DNA of 61,864 bases, taken from the NCBI RefSeq assembly GCF_000336755.1, contig NZ_AOLK01000015.1, positions 605,658 through 667,521 of the forward strand. Reading direction: 5' to 3'. Position 1 is the first letter of the stretch; each line of letters opens with the position of its first letter. This DNA comes from Haloferax elongans ATCC BAA-1513. GTDB taxonomy: Archaea > Halobacteriota > Halobacteria > Halobacteriales > Haloferacaceae. Position numbers and translations under genes: made by a program. Positions 1 to 9,012 of the stretch are shown here, piece after piece. The notes under the pieces are model-generated. The model ran no database searches. It saw only the letters and a program-made list of their open reading frames with translations, and was not told the origin of the DNA.

Positions 1-300
1 TCCGAGACAGACGATATCAACGAATCCGAGACAGACGATATCAACGAATCCGAGACAGACGATATCAACGAATCCGAGACAGACGATATCAACGAATCCG
101 ACCCTGACGACACCAACGAAACTGACCCCGACGATACCAACGAAACTGACCCCGACGATACCAACGAATCCGACACGACGACCGAAGAGACAGACACGTC
201 ATCGACCGACCCCGACGACGACTCGGAGACAACAGAGACTGAGACGACAGCGGCGGTGGTCGCAGAAAGCGAGACGTTCACCGTGACCGCGGTGGGCTGA
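1..300 (+). CDS. C-terminal fragment of a sequon-rich, probably surface-exposed protein
   Basis: The frame is open from the first base and ends at TGA 298-300, so the gene begins outside the window. Seven 24-bp units (1-168) encode an eight-residue repeat, SETDDINE in the first four, which are identical in DNA, then SDPDDTNE and TDPDDTNE variants. Each unit creates an N-E-S or N-E-T sequon, seven in all, so the tail could be densely N-glycosylated by the AglB encoded in this window. A Thr/Asp/Glu-rich stretch follows and the protein ends without an obvious membrane anchor. The function of the missing part cannot be told from here. Confidence 0.8.
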   Translation, partial: SETDDINESETDDINESETDDINESETDDINESDPDDTNETDPDDTNETDPDDTNESDTTTEETDTSSTDPDDDSETTETETTAAVVAESETFTVTAVG

Positions 301-323
301 CCGAATACAGTCGGTGAGGAAGC

Positions 324-1550
324 TCAGTCGACGAGGAGATTCAGCGCGTAGATGGTTCGGAGCATCGACGAGGCGTCGCCTCGGTCGAAGACGAGCCCAT
401 CTGTGTCACGGACGTGGTCGAGAACACCCGGTGAAGAGTGGTCCGGCGCGGCGGAGATACCGCAGTCGTTCGCCGCGACCCACTCCATCACGTCGAGGTC
501 GGACTTGGAATCGCCCATGACGAGTACGAACGGGTCGTCGACGCCGAGGACGTCGAGGGCGGCTTCGACACCCGCGGCTTTGTTGAGGTCCACGGCCGAG
601 AGTTCCGCAGCGTCGGCATGGTAGTAGGCGATAGTGACGCGGTCGAACGTCGCCCGGACGTCGTCCGGAATCTCGTCAGTCACGCCCGCTTCGGGGAGCG
701 CGTCGCGGTCGGAGAGAACCGATTCGATTTCCGGGTCCGATTCGGCGTAGAAAGCCCGTGCCCACGTCGGTCCTGCCGGGTCGTCGGTGACGGCTTCGCC
801 GAGCAAGTCGAGCATGTAGACCAGTCCGCCGTCGATGACTGCCTCGGCGTCGTCGCTGCCGGTCTCGAAGTTCGGCTTGAGCGTGACGTTGAACTCGTTT
901 CCTTGCAGGTGGACGTTGCCCCGAAGTTCGTCCGGGAGGTCCCGGATGACACGACCACGGACGGACTCGAAGACCGATTGGACCGACTCGTCGAGCGTCT
1001 CGTAGAGCAGGCGCTTCGTGTCAGACCCGTGGCCCGGTGTGAACACGCCGGTTCCTGCCTCGTAAACGATGCTCACGTCGCCGGAGTGGACGAGTTCGTT
1101 ACCCAGTCCCTGAATCGCGAATCCCTTGACGTTCTCCAGCGTCTGGCCCGTGCAGATGACGATGGGGACGCCCGACTCGTGGAACTCGGTGAGGAGGTGC
1201 AGCACCTCCCGTGGAATCTCGTTGTCCGTGCTCCCGGCCGACCGGAGTGTCTCGTCCACGTCGAGGACGAGGGCGTTCACAGCGCGACCGTACTTGGTGT
1301 AGAGGTCGAGGGCAGTGAACGCCTGGTCTCGGGTCGCTCGTGCCGCGAGTTCGGCATAGCGGTCGCCATCTGGAAGCGACCGGCGAATGCGCGCCTTTTC
1401 GTTGGATAGTTCGTCGGCAACCGCCTGCCAGTGTGAGAGTCCGACCCGCGAGTCCAGCGGCGGCAGCAAGTCGACGAAGTCCTGCTCCTCGCGGACACCC
1501 GCGGCGTCGAAGGTGTCGTACAGCCGATACAGAAGGTCGTACCGCTCCAT
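324..1550 (-). CDS. HAD-superfamily phosphatase of unknown substrate (408 aa)
   Basis: About 95 N-terminal residues without a recognised domain precede a HAD fold. Motif I is LVLDVDETL (about 95-103, nucleophile and acid Asp), motif II lies near VPIVICTGQT, and motif IV is MGDSKSDLDVM (about 345-355). The Cof/sucrose-phosphatase-like type is the best guess, and a sugar-phosphate substrate is inference only. It stands alone between the glycoprotein tail and a divergently transcribed DUF5799 gene. The first ATG of the frame is used. Confidence 0.75.
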   Translation of the reverse strand: MERYDLLYRLYDTFDAAGVREEQDFVDLLPPLDSRVGLSHWQAVADELSNEKARIRRSLPDGDRYAELAARATRDQAFTALDLYTKYGRAVNALVLDVDETLRSAGSTDNEIPREVLHLLTEFHESGVPIVICTGQTLENVKGFAIQGLGNELVHSGDVSIVYEAGTGVFTPGHGSDTKRLLYETLDESVQSVFESVRGRVIRDLPDELRGNVHLQGNEFNVTLKPNFETGSDDAEAVIDGGLVYMLDLLGEAVTDDPAGPTWARAFYAESDPEIESVLSDRDALPEAGVTDEIPDDVRATFDRVTIAYYHADAAELSAVDLNKAAGVEAALDVLGVDDPFVLVMGDSKSDLDVMEWVAANDCGISAAPDHSSPGVLDHVRDTDGLVFDRGDASSMLRTIYALNLLVD

Positions 1551-1694
1551 GTGTCGGTGTGGTCACCCCCTGCCATTAAATCCGCGTCGTTCGGTGAATA
1601 CCGCCGCCGGTGTGGTCCGGTTTGCAATCGTGCCGTCTCCATCTACTCGACAGACCCCGCAACCCTGATACGGTCCGACCGACGACATGTGCAC

Positions 1695-2150
1695 ATGGCA
1701 CACTGGACCGACAGCATCGTCGGCGACCGAATGACGGTGGACCGCGAGTTCAACGACCACGTGATGAACTCCCGATTCTCCAGCCAGGAGTGGGGGCTCA
1801 TCATGACGGCCACCGAGTTCGAAATCGAACACGCCGACGACCCAGAGCAAGCGCGCATCGTCGCCAACACCGACAAAGTACCGCAGATTATCCCTGAACT
1901 CGACAACATCCGCAAGCAGATGGGGTCGATGGGTGGCGCACCACAGGAGTCTGGCGGCGATGGTGGCGGAAGCGGCCTCGTCGACTCTATCAAAGGCGCG
2001 CTCGGTCTCGGAAACGGCGGCGGTGAGAAGGCGTCCGAAGAGAAACTCGAAGATGCAGAACGACTGACCCAAGCCTACGCGGACGCGCTTCAGGAGCACC
2101 TCGAAAGCAAGGGGAAGTGGGAGCAGGTCAGACTCGCGTACCAGGAGTAA
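1695..2150 (+). CDS. DUF5799-like conserved haloarchaeal protein (151 aa)
   Basis: Small acidic protein starting MAHWTDSIVGDRMTVDREF, with a Gly/Ser-rich linker at about residues 80-110 and a charged C-terminal helix. I recall this as the haloarchaeal DUF5799 family, whose function is unknown. The ATG at 1695 is preferred over upstream in-frame codons because a TATA-like CTGATACGG lies about 28 nt upstream, as expected for a leaderless transcript, and because the extra upstream residues are basic and unlike the rest of the protein. Confidence 0.8.
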   Translation: MAHWTDSIVGDRMTVDREFNDHVMNSRFSSQEWGLIMTATEFEIEHADDPEQARIVANTDKVPQIIPELDNIRKQMGSMGGAPQESGGDGGGSGLVDSIKGALGLGNGGGEKASEEKLEDAERLTQAYADALQEHLESKGKWEQVRLAYQE

Positions 2151-2244
2151 TCGGCCGCCTCGCGACTCGTTCTCTCGCTAATTGAGCGCTGTTCTCGCGA
2201 CGTGTGACTGCCGGCCGTTCAGTCGGTGGCTGTCTCTCACGCAG

Positions 2245-2394
2245 TCAGTACTCGTCGCCCGCGTGGAACAGCGTCCGCTCGCTGGCCTCGTAGATGTTCA
2301 TCAACTCGGTTATGAGTTCGTCGTACTCTTCGTCTTCTTCGCGGAGATTGTCGAGTCGGGCGATTGTCTCGTCGTCGAGGTGAATCTGAGGCAT
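2245..2394 (-). CDS. Small DUF7557-like protein (49 aa)
   Basis: Starts MPQIHLDDETIARLDNLREE and ends FHAGDEY. The N-terminal beta strand followed by a charged helix (TIARLDNL) resembles ribbon-helix-helix antitoxin-like small proteins; I recall similar haloarchaeal sequences named DUF7557. No partner toxin gene is seen beside it. The short start is chosen because the residues upstream in frame show no acidic haloarchaeal character. Confidence 0.65.
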   Translation of the reverse strand: MPQIHLDDETIARLDNLREEDEEYDELITELMNIYEASERTLFHAGDEY

Positions 2395-2509
2395 GGTTGG
2401 AATCACGTCATCAGACGACTTAAGCGGCAGGGCAGTCCCGAAATCGGGAGGTCTCCCCACCAGACGGACCTGAACCGTTAACACACTCGACACCGTATCT
2501 GTCGATATT

Positions 2510-5500
2510 GTGGATGGTCTGGAAGACAGACGCGGGCAGCCGATTTGCGTCCTCTACGTAGACGACGACGCGGAATTCGCGGAGGTCGTCGAAACGGAGC
2601 TTCCTCGAATTGATTCGCGCTTCGATGTTACTCTTGCAGGCACTGTCGACGAGGTGTTCGAAACGCTGGCCGCACAGCCGGTCGACTGCGTCGTGACTGC
2701 GTCTTCTCTCGGTGAACAAACTGGTATCGACCTCGTCGATTCGGTGCGGAAGTCCGACGAGAATCTGCCGACTATTCTGTGTACTGACGGCCAACACGAG
2801 CAGCTTACCCCGAGGGAATACGGTGTTGGCGTCTCCGACCACGTTACGATTCACGTGAGGCGAGACACTCTCAGACTGCTCGCATCTGCTATCGGGACCC
2901 TCGTCGATGCTTCCCGGGCTACGAAGCGTGCAGACGAGACCATCGACAGATTCCGTCGAACGCTCGAACGCGCGACCGACGCGGTCTACTCTGTCGACAC
3001 CGAGTGGCGCATCGAGTACCTGAACCAGAAGATGGCAGAGCGCGTGGGCTGTGACCCAGACGCCGTCATGGGTTCGATACTCTGGGAGGAGTTCCCGTCT
3101 ATCGTCGGCACCGAACTGGAGACGAAGTATCGAACCGCGATGGAGACCGGCGAGCCGGTGTCCTTCGAGCAGTACCTCGAACCGCCGTTCGACTACTGGG
3201 TCGAAATCCGGGCTTTTCCGGACGACGACGGACTGACCGTGTTCTCCCGCGAGATAACCCACGAGCGGGAGCAAACACACGAACTGGAGCGAAGCAAGGC
3301 GATTTTAGAGCAGGTTCACGACGTCGTGTTCGTCCTCGATTCGTCGTTCGATATCCAGTATGCGAACCCATCGGCTGCCCGTGCTCGCGGTGGCCCCGAC
3401 GAGATGCGTGGGATGAACATTCTCGACATCGTCGACGACCGCGTCCCGGACGAGGATCTCGCCCGATTCCGCGAGGCGGTTTCGAAGACGGTTTCGCGAA
3501 CCAACGTGCGGGGCGACGGAGCCCAAACGGGACTGTACGATACCGACCTTCAGGTGACGTTCGACGCAGCAGACGGTCCCCGGACGTTCGACGTCAGACT
3601 CACACCCCTCACCGAGACAGACGAGGACCGAGTACTCGTCGTCGGCCGAGACGTGACCAGCCATCAGGAGATAAAGCGACAGCTCGAACGCGAGCGAGAC
3701 GCGCTACAAGCGGTCCAACGAGTGATGGGCGACGCCGACCTCTCGACCGACGAGCGGTTAGCGAAGTTGCTCGATGTCGGCCGGTGGACACTCGACCTGG
3801 ATGTCGGTATCGTCTCCGACATCGGCGGGTCAGATTACGTCGTTCGGGCAGTCTCCCCAGCCGGTGGTGGTGTCTCTGTCGGCGACCGGTTCGACCTCGA
3901 ATCGACGTACTGCGAAGCGGTCGTCGCCAGCGACGAGGTGTGTTCGTTCGTGGACGCTGTTGAGGCCGGACGAGAGAGCCATCCGGCGTATCGGGAGTTC
4001 GAACTGGAGTCGTACATCGGCGCACCACTGTCGGTCGACGGTGAACGGTTCGGGACGGTGAACTTCTCAAGTCCGAACTCCAGAGACGTTGCGTTTGGAG
4101 AGATAGAACGAACGTTTGTCGAGCTCCTCGGCGAACTCGTGAGCGCCGAGTTGGCGCGGGAGCAGAGTCGATGCAGGCTCGAACAGACGAACCAACGACT
4201 CGAATCGCTGATTCAGGCCGCACCGATGGCGATTATGGAAGTCGACGAGGATGGACACGTCCACCACTGGAATCACGGTGCTGAAGCGATGTTCGGGTGG
4301 ACGAGTGACGAAGTCGTCGGTGAGCAAAACCCACTCATCCCCGAGGACAAAACAGACGAGTTCGAAATACACCGAAAACAGACGTTCTCTGGCGACCGCA
4401 TCCGTGGGAAAGAGGTCCGCCGCCAGACGAAATCCGGCGAGGTGCGTGACTACCTCCTCTCGACTGCGCCCGTCGAGTCGGCAGACGGCGATATCGACCG
4501 AACAATCGCCGTCCTCGAAGACATCACTCGGCAAAAAGCACTCGAAGCAAACCTCAGAGCACTCCAACAGACGACACAGGAACTCAGCATCGCGTCGTCG
4601 GTCGACGACATCGCCGAGATTGCCGTCGACGCTGCGGCGACGGTTCTCGACCTCGATGTGACCAGCATCTGGCAGTACGACGATCACAGGGAGATGCTCG
4701 TACCGCTTACAGAGACGAGTGCAGCACGTGGGCTCTACGGGGAGACACCACCGCTCACTCCCGGTGAAAGCCTCGCGTGGGATGCGTTCGAAGCTGGCGA
4801 GGTTCGCGCCTACGACGACATCCGCGAATACGACAACCGCTACAACGACGACACCGAGATTCGAAGCGAGATAATCGTTCCACTCGGGCAGGACGGACTC
4901 CTCCTCACCGGGTCGACGTCGCCACACGAGTTTAACGAACAGGACGTCGACCTCTTTCGAATCCTCGCGTCGTCGGTGGGAGCGGCACTCGTGAGAGCGA
5001 AGCGGGAAGGCGAACTTCGACAGCAGAACGAACGACTCGACCAGTTCGCATCGGTCGTCTCACACGACCTCCGTAACCCACTGTCTGTCGCAACCGGGTT
5101 CCTCGAAATCGCCGAAGAGACAGGTGAGAAAGCGTACTTCGAAAAGGTTGAATCTGCCCACGAACGCATCGAGGACCTTATCGACGACCTCCTGAGCCTC
5201 GCCCGAGGCGAGCGACCTGTCGAAGACGGAGTCGACGTCGGTCTCGATTCGATAGCGAACGAGGCGTGGGAGTACGTCGACACTGCCGATGCAACCCTCT
5301 CGGTTGGGGAGCTACCGACGATTACTGGCGACCCGAGTCGGTTGAAGCAACTGTTCGAGAATCTGTTTCGAAATGCCGCCGAACACAGTGGTGACGACGT
5401 GAGTATCACTGTCGACAGCCTAGACCGCGGCCACGGATTCTACGTCGAAGACGACGGCGTCGGTATCCCACCAACCCATCGAGAGAACATCTTCGAACAC

Positions 5501-5677
5501 GGTGTCTCGTACAGTCGGTCTGGAACTGGCTTCGGGCTGAGTATCGTGGCCGCCATCGCTCGCGCACACGGCTGGACAGTTACAGTCACTGACGGCGCGG
5601 ACGGTGGTGCACGGTTCGAATTCGAACCAAGACGTATCCACGGGACCGCCTCGAAAGAGGCGCATTCGACCCGGTGA
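2510..5677 (+). CDS. Multidomain PAS/GAF sensor histidine kinase with degenerate receiver (1055 aa)
   Basis: Domains in order: receiver-like 13-125, PAS about 145-255, PAS 265-385, GAF 400-550, PAS 565-680, GAF 690-835, HisKA about 845-905 with phospho-acceptor FASVVSHDLRNP, and HATPase 935-1040 (N box NLFRNAAEHS, G boxes DDGVGIP and GTGFGLSIV). In the receiver the acidic pocket DDD (18-20) is present but the phospho-acceptor Asp at the end of strand 3 is replaced (DCVVTASS), so it should not accept phosphate in the normal way. No membrane segment is visible, so it is probably a cytosolic sensor. The start codon is GTG. No cognate regulator is adjacent. Confidence 0.9.
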   Translation: MDGLEDRRGQPICVLYVDDDAEFAEVVETELPRIDSRFDVTLAGTVDEVFETLAAQPVDCVVTASSLGEQTGIDLVDSVRKSDENLPTILCTDGQHEQLTPREYGVGVSDHVTIHVRRDTLRLLASAIGTLVDASRATKRADETIDRFRRTLERATDAVYSVDTEWRIEYLNQKMAERVGCDPDAVMGSILWEEFPSIVGTELETKYRTAMETGEPVSFEQYLEPPFDYWVEIRAFPDDDGLTVFSREITHEREQTHELERSKAILEQVHDVVFVLDSSFDIQYANPSAARARGGPDEMRGMNILDIVDDRVPDEDLARFREAVSKTVSRTNVRGDGAQTGLYDTDLQVTFDAADGPRTFDVRLTPLTETDEDRVLVVGRDVTSHQEIKRQLERERDALQAVQRVMGDADLSTDERLAKLLDVGRWTLDLDVGIVSDIGGSDYVVRAVSPAGGGVSVGDRFDLESTYCEAVVASDEVCSFVDAVEAGRESHPAYREFELESYIGAPLSVDGERFGTVNFSSPNSRDVAFGEIERTFVELLGELVSAELAREQSRCRLEQTNQRLESLIQAAPMAIMEVDEDGHVHHWNHGAEAMFGWTSDEVVGEQNPLIPEDKTDEFEIHRKQTFSGDRIRGKEVRRQTKSGEVRDYLLSTAPVESADGDIDRTIAVLEDITRQKALEANLRALQQTTQELSIASSVDDIAEIAVDAAATVLDLDVTSIWQYDDHREMLVPLTETSAARGLYGETPPLTPGESLAWDAFEAGEVRAYDDIREYDNRYNDDTEIRSEIIVPLGQDGLLLTGSTSPHEFNEQDVDLFRILASSVGAALVRAKREGELRQQNERLDQFASVVSHDLRNPLSVATGFLEIAEETGEKAYFEKVESAHERIEDLIDDLLSLARGERPVEDGVDVGLDSIANEAWEYVDTADATLSVGELPTITGDPSRLKQLFENLFRNAAEHSGDDVSITVDSLDRGHGFYVEDDGVGIPPTHRENIFEHGVSYSRSGTGFGLSIVAAIARAHGWTVTVTDGADGGARFEFEPRRIHGTASKEAHSTR

Positions 5678-5703
5678 TAAGGCGCTCGACGGGTCGAAAC
5701 TGA

Positions 5704-6696
5704 TTATTTGAAGAGCGTCTGACCGGCGCTGCCAGAGACAGTCGTCAGGTCAGCGTGCACGTCGGCGATGCGTGCGCGAATGTCGCGACCGGCGACACGG
5801 GGGTCGAACACAGACTTATCGGGCGACCAGTCGGTCTCGTTGAAGAAGGTGTCACGGGCGTCCTCGACGCCTTCCGGCGGGACGATGGCGTGTGGGTCTT
5901 CGCTGTAGAGGTCGTACGCGGTTCGGGTGTATTCGTACTGGTAGCGCGTGTCTTTGTTGACCTTGCAGATGCCGTGTTTGAGCATCTCCTGCAGTTGGTC
6001 GGGCTGGACGCCGGACGAGCCGTGGAGGACGAGCGGCGTGTCGAGACCGTGGTCCCGAAGGGCGACGCGGATGTCGTGGGCGAGGTCGGGGCGAAGTTCG
6101 AGGTCCTTGCCCTTGGCGACGCCGTGCTGGGTTCCGACGGAGATAGCAAGCAGGTCGGCACCCGTCCGGTCGACGAACTCGACGGCCTGTTCGGGGTCCG
6201 TGTAGAATGCTTCTTCAGCCTCGATTTCGTCTTCGACACCCTTGATTTGGCCGAGTTCGGCCTCGATGAGGATGTCGGAATTAGCTTCCTCGACCATCTC
6301 GACGACTTCGCGACTCGTCGCGACGTTCTCCTCGAACGGTTCGTGAGAGGCGTCGATCATGATAGACGACGGGATGTCGAGTTCGATTTGCTGCTGGATG
6401 AACTCGAGGTCCGTCTGGTGGTCCATGTTGAGGAAGACACCGATGTCGTACCGTTCGGCGATGGTCTCGATGTAGGTTCCCATCGCCTTCAGGCCCGCGA
6501 CCGGGTCGCCGTCACCTGCGAACTTGCAGGCCCCGCCGCTGAGTTGGAGAAGGAGGTCCGAATCCATCCGATCGGCACCTTCCATGAGACCCATCATGAT
6601 GCTCGGCTCTGCGATGTTGCTCGCGATGAGACCGAACCCTTCGTCGAGCGCCTCGTCGTACACTGTGGCGAGTTCGTCCCCGCCGTAGAACGGCAT
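5704..6696 (-). CDS. fba: Fructose-bisphosphate aldolase, class II
   Basis: 330 aa. Cleaves fructose-1,6-bisphosphate to glyceraldehyde-3-phosphate and DHAP in the cytosol. Class II signs are the metal-site region FLNMDHQTD (about 90-98), the acidic [10 protein letters not shown] segment, [17 protein letters not shown] and GICKVNKDT. It is convergent with the kinase gene, 26 bp apart. Unlike most genes here it has a strong Shine-Dalgarno, GAGGTGA (complement of 6704-6710), 7 nt before ATG. In H. volcanii, fba lies at the end of a fructose PTS cluster; here pfkB and glpR follow after only 369 bp. Confidence 0.93.
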   Translation of the reverse strand: MPFYGGDELATVYDEALDEGFGLIASNIAEPSIMMGLMEGADRMDSDLLLQLSGGACKFAGDGDPVAGLKAMGTYIETIAERYDIGVFLNMDHQTDLEFIQQQIELDIPSSIMIDASHEPFEENVATSREVVEMVEEANSDILIEAELGQIKGVEDEIEAEEAFYTDPEQAVEFVDRTGADLLAISVGTQHGVAKGKDLELRPDLAHDIRVALRDHGLDTPLVLHGSSGVQPDQLQEMLKHGICKVNKDTRYQYEYTRTAYDLYSEDPHAIVPPEGVEDARDTFFNETDWSPDKSVFDPRVAGRDIRARIADVHADLTTVSGSAGQTLFK

Positions 6697-6703
6697 TATG
6701 CGT

Positions 6704-6754
6704 TCACCTCGTGTCGGCCAACGACTGCGAGGATAATAATCTATGGGAATATGG
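6704..6754 (-). promoter_or_regulatory. fba promoter and Shine-Dalgarno region
   Basis: On the minus strand two AT-rich boxes (6731-6740 and about 6744-6754) precede GAGGTGA at 6704-6710 and the ATG at 6696. The distances imply a short 5' untranslated leader rather than a leaderless start. The exact TATA box cannot be chosen by eye. Confidence 0.4.
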
Positions 6755-6770
6755 TTTTGATTTTGCTCGT

Positions 6771-6786
6771 TAGTGTTCGTTCACTA
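6771..6786. promoter_or_regulatory. Inverted repeat upstream of fba
   Basis: TAGTG-TTCGTT-CACTA, perfect 5-bp arms around a 6-nt centre, 75-90 bp ahead of the fba start codon. It is a possible operator; it does not match the GlpR motif I remember. Confidence 0.25.
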
Positions 6787-7065
6787 CCGAGTTAATTTTT
6801 CGAGACACCGTATTCTTCCACACAGATTTACCGTCTCTGTGTCTCCACGAGAATTGACCACTCATACACCGAAACCCACCAACCGCGGTCGTCTTAGTCG
6901 ACCAGAACCATTCGAGTTCTTCCGGTGTGATATCGTTCCGTCAACGGCACCACTTATTACTATTTTTACACATCCTCGACAGACAAAGCGGGTGACTTCA
7001 CTCGGTGATGATTGTTTTTGATTGATACAGCGAGGCGGTCGACACACTCCGTCTCGACACCTCAC
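6787..7065. other. Non-coding stretch between pfkB and fba
   Basis: Relatively AT-rich with no convincing gene. Short ORFs here lack acidic composition or a promoter. This is where the fructose PTS genes would be expected by comparison with H. volcanii as I remember it, and no remnant of them was recognised. Confidence 0.5.
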
Positions 7066-7974
7066 TCAGTACACTTGCACGTCGACATGGGCGTCACTTT
7101 CGAGGACGTCTTCGAGGTCAGGAACACGTGTCCCGGCGACACCGACCACGCGCGCTGCAGTGAGCATCCCCATCCGAAGCGCCGCCACAGTGTCGTGTCC
7201 ATGGTCGAGACCCGCGAGGAAGCCTGAAAGAACAGCGTCACCAGCACCGACAGTGTCGACGACATCCACATCCAGCGCCGACGCTGCCACGGTTTCGTCC
7301 GGGCCGACAAGGACTGCGCCATCAGCGCCAAGCGAGGCAAGGACGTACTCGAATCCCTGCTCACGGAGAGCGTTCGCCGCCGAAATCGTCTCTTCTCTCG
7401 TCTCGACCGTCTGGCCGGTCGCCGCTTCGAGTTCCGACCGATTGGGTTTGCAGACGAAGTACGAGGCGTCGAGTTCCGTGAGCGACTCACCACCCATGTC
7501 GACCGCCATCCGCCAGTCACCCGCTTCAGCAAGCCTGTCGACCGCCGACAACGGCATGCCCGGCGGAAGACTCCCGCCGACGAGGACCGTCTCTGGGTCG
7601 TGTTTCTGTACGATGCTGAGCAGTTCGTCCACATCGGCGTCTCGTACGGTCGGGCCGTTGTGGTTGAGTTTGTACTCGCCGTCTTCGGCGAGCACAGTCG
7701 TGTTGAGTCGTGTCTCTGCATCGATGTGCACGAACGCACTCGGAATGCCGTCGTCGTCGAGTCGGGTTTCGATAAATTTCCCGAAGTAGCCACCCAGAAA
7801 CCCGGACGCAGTGACGTCGACAGCCAGCGCGGACACGTACTTGGCGACGTTGATACCCTTGCCGCCGGCGGTGAACACCTGGTCGTCGGTCCGGTGGACG
7901 ACGTCGGTCTGAAGTGGTTCGTCGAAGTGGATGGTGTGGTCGATAGCGGGATTCGGTGTGACAGAGAAAATCAT
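7066..7974 (-). CDS. pfkB: 1-phosphofructokinase (PfkB family)
   Basis: 302 aa. Phosphorylates fructose-1-phosphate to fructose-1,6-bisphosphate, which fba then cleaves. Family signs: N-terminal MIFSVTPNPAIDHTI, the GGKGINVAKYV signature (about 37-47) and the C-terminal catalytic DTVGAGDAVLSGFL with the base Asp (about 244). Its start overlaps the glpR stop by 4 bp (ATGA), so the two are cotranscribed and GlpR very likely controls it. A fructose-1-phosphate source (PTS) is not visible nearby. Confidence 0.9.
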   Translation of the reverse strand: MIFSVTPNPAIDHTIHFDEPLQTDVVHRTDDQVFTAGGKGINVAKYVSALAVDVTASGFLGGYFGKFIETRLDDDGIPSAFVHIDAETRLNTTVLAEDGEYKLNHNGPTVRDADVDELLSIVQKHDPETVLVGGSLPPGMPLSAVDRLAEAGDWRMAVDMGGESLTELDASYFVCKPNRSELEAATGQTVETREETISAANALREQGFEYVLASLGADGAVLVGPDETVAASALDVDVVDTVGAGDAVLSGFLAGLDHGHDTVAALRMGMLTAARVVGVAGTRVPDLEDVLESDAHVDVQVY

Positions 7975-8738
7975 CGGCCGACCCCGTCGACGATGTCGAC
8001 ACCTGCGTTTTCGAGTTCGTCTCGGGTTTCGCCGTCGATGACGGCGTCCGTAATAAATCGGTCAACGTCTTCGAACGACGCGAACTGCACGAAGCTCCTG
8101 CGGCCGAGTTTCGATTCGTCGGCGACGAGAACGACACGCGCCGCCTTCTCGACCATCAATTCCTTCATCCGTGCTTCGTCCTCGTTCGGCGTCGTGAGAC
8201 CGGATTCGACGTCGATGGCGTTCGTCCCCAGAAACAGGAGGTCGAAGTTGGTCCGCTGCATGAACGATTCTGCAGTCGGGCCGACGAGCGAGCGTGTCCG
8301 CCGTCGGAGTGTGCCACCGGTGAGCTTCACCTCGTTGTCCTCCTCGTTCAGTTCGATTGCGAGACGCGGCGAGTTCGTGACACCGAGGATGCCCCCGTCG
8401 TTCGGGACCTGCTTTGCGATTTGAATCGTCGTCGTTCCCGCGTCGAAGAAGACGACCTGTCCGTTTGCAAGTTCCTCGGTGGCATGCTCGGCGATTGCTC
8501 GCTTCGCGTCGAGATGCTGTACCTCTTTTTGTCCGTACGTCTGCTCTCGGCCGACAGACGTCACCGGAACTGCGCCACCGTGGGAGCGCTCTATGAGGCC
8601 GCGGTCTTCGAGTTTGCGCAGGTCTCGGCGAATCGTCGCTTTCGAGTAGCCAAGTTCGCTGGCGAGTGCTTCGACCGACCGGCCATCAGACTCCGAGACA
8701 AGTTCGACGATACGGCGTTTTCGCTCTGCTGGTAACAT
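7971..8738 (-). CDS. glpR: DeoR/GlpR-family transcriptional repressor
   Basis: 255 aa. The N-terminal winged helix (MLPAERKRRIVELV to about 60, with YSKATIRRDLRKLE as the recognition region) is followed by a DeoR-type sugar-phosphate sensor domain (FFDAGTTT, FLGTNAID, LVADESKLGR). In H. volcanii the homologue represses fructose and glucose catabolic genes when glycerol is used. First gene of a glpR-pfkB pair with ATGA overlap. An AT-rich box near 8781-8795 is the likely promoter. Confidence 0.9.
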   Translation of the reverse strand: MLPAERKRRIVELVSESDGRSVEALASELGYSKATIRRDLRKLEDRGLIERSHGGAVPVTSVGREQTYGQKEVQHLDAKRAIAEHATEELANGQVVFFDAGTTTIQIAKQVPNDGGILGVTNSPRLAIELNEEDNEVKLTGGTLRRRTRSLVGPTAESFMQRTNFDLLFLGTNAIDVESGLTTPNEDEARMKELMVEKAARVVLVADESKLGRRSFVQFASFEDVDRFITDAVIDGETRDELENAGVDIVDGVGR

Positions 8739-9012
8739 CGATAACGGTTCCTCGTTGTCTGTTGGATAGGTCAGTGTGCATTGTTAATTGTTTGTGTTGG
8801 GTTTCGTGTGAATCTGCTCGGAATCGCCTTCGATTCACTCAATAACGAAAAACAGTACGACTGAGAACAGAATCGAAAGGCGAGAGCGAGGAAACGACGG
8901 GCGAGAGTCGTGACTCTCGGGGTGACTGAGAGTGAGAGTGAGACTGAGAGTGAGTGAATCGAAAGAAGGCGGTCGGAGTGGTCGGTGCGCAGCGATTCGA
9001 AGGTCGGGCGGC
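8739..9012. other. Intergenic region between leuB end and glpR start
   Basis: No gene seen. It holds the glpR promoter side (8739-8800), a run of five A at 8848-8852 (U-tract for leuB transcripts), a palindrome at 8902-8919 and a GAGAGTGAGA-type simple repeat at about 8926-8955. Confidence 0.5.
8902..8919. terminator. Perfect 8-bp palindrome downstream of leuB
   Basis: CGAGAGTC-GT-GACTCTCG. As RNA it folds into a 7-bp stem with a four-base loop about 95 nt beyond the leuB stop, with a T5 tract further on (minus strand, complement of 8848-8852). Terminator or operator; the evidence is structural only. Confidence 0.35.

Noticed and set aside
6773-7021. 82-codon plus-strand ORF between pfkB and fba
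   Set aside because: Basic, Pro/Arg/Thr-rich product unlike haloarchaeal proteins, crossing the fba promoter region, with no start-site support.
8749-8766. TCC-to-GGA inverted arrangement upstream of glpR as a GlpR operator
   Set aside because: The published GlpR motif as I recall it needs TCSNC and SNGGA arms 3-4 nt apart; here spacing is larger and one arm does not fit.
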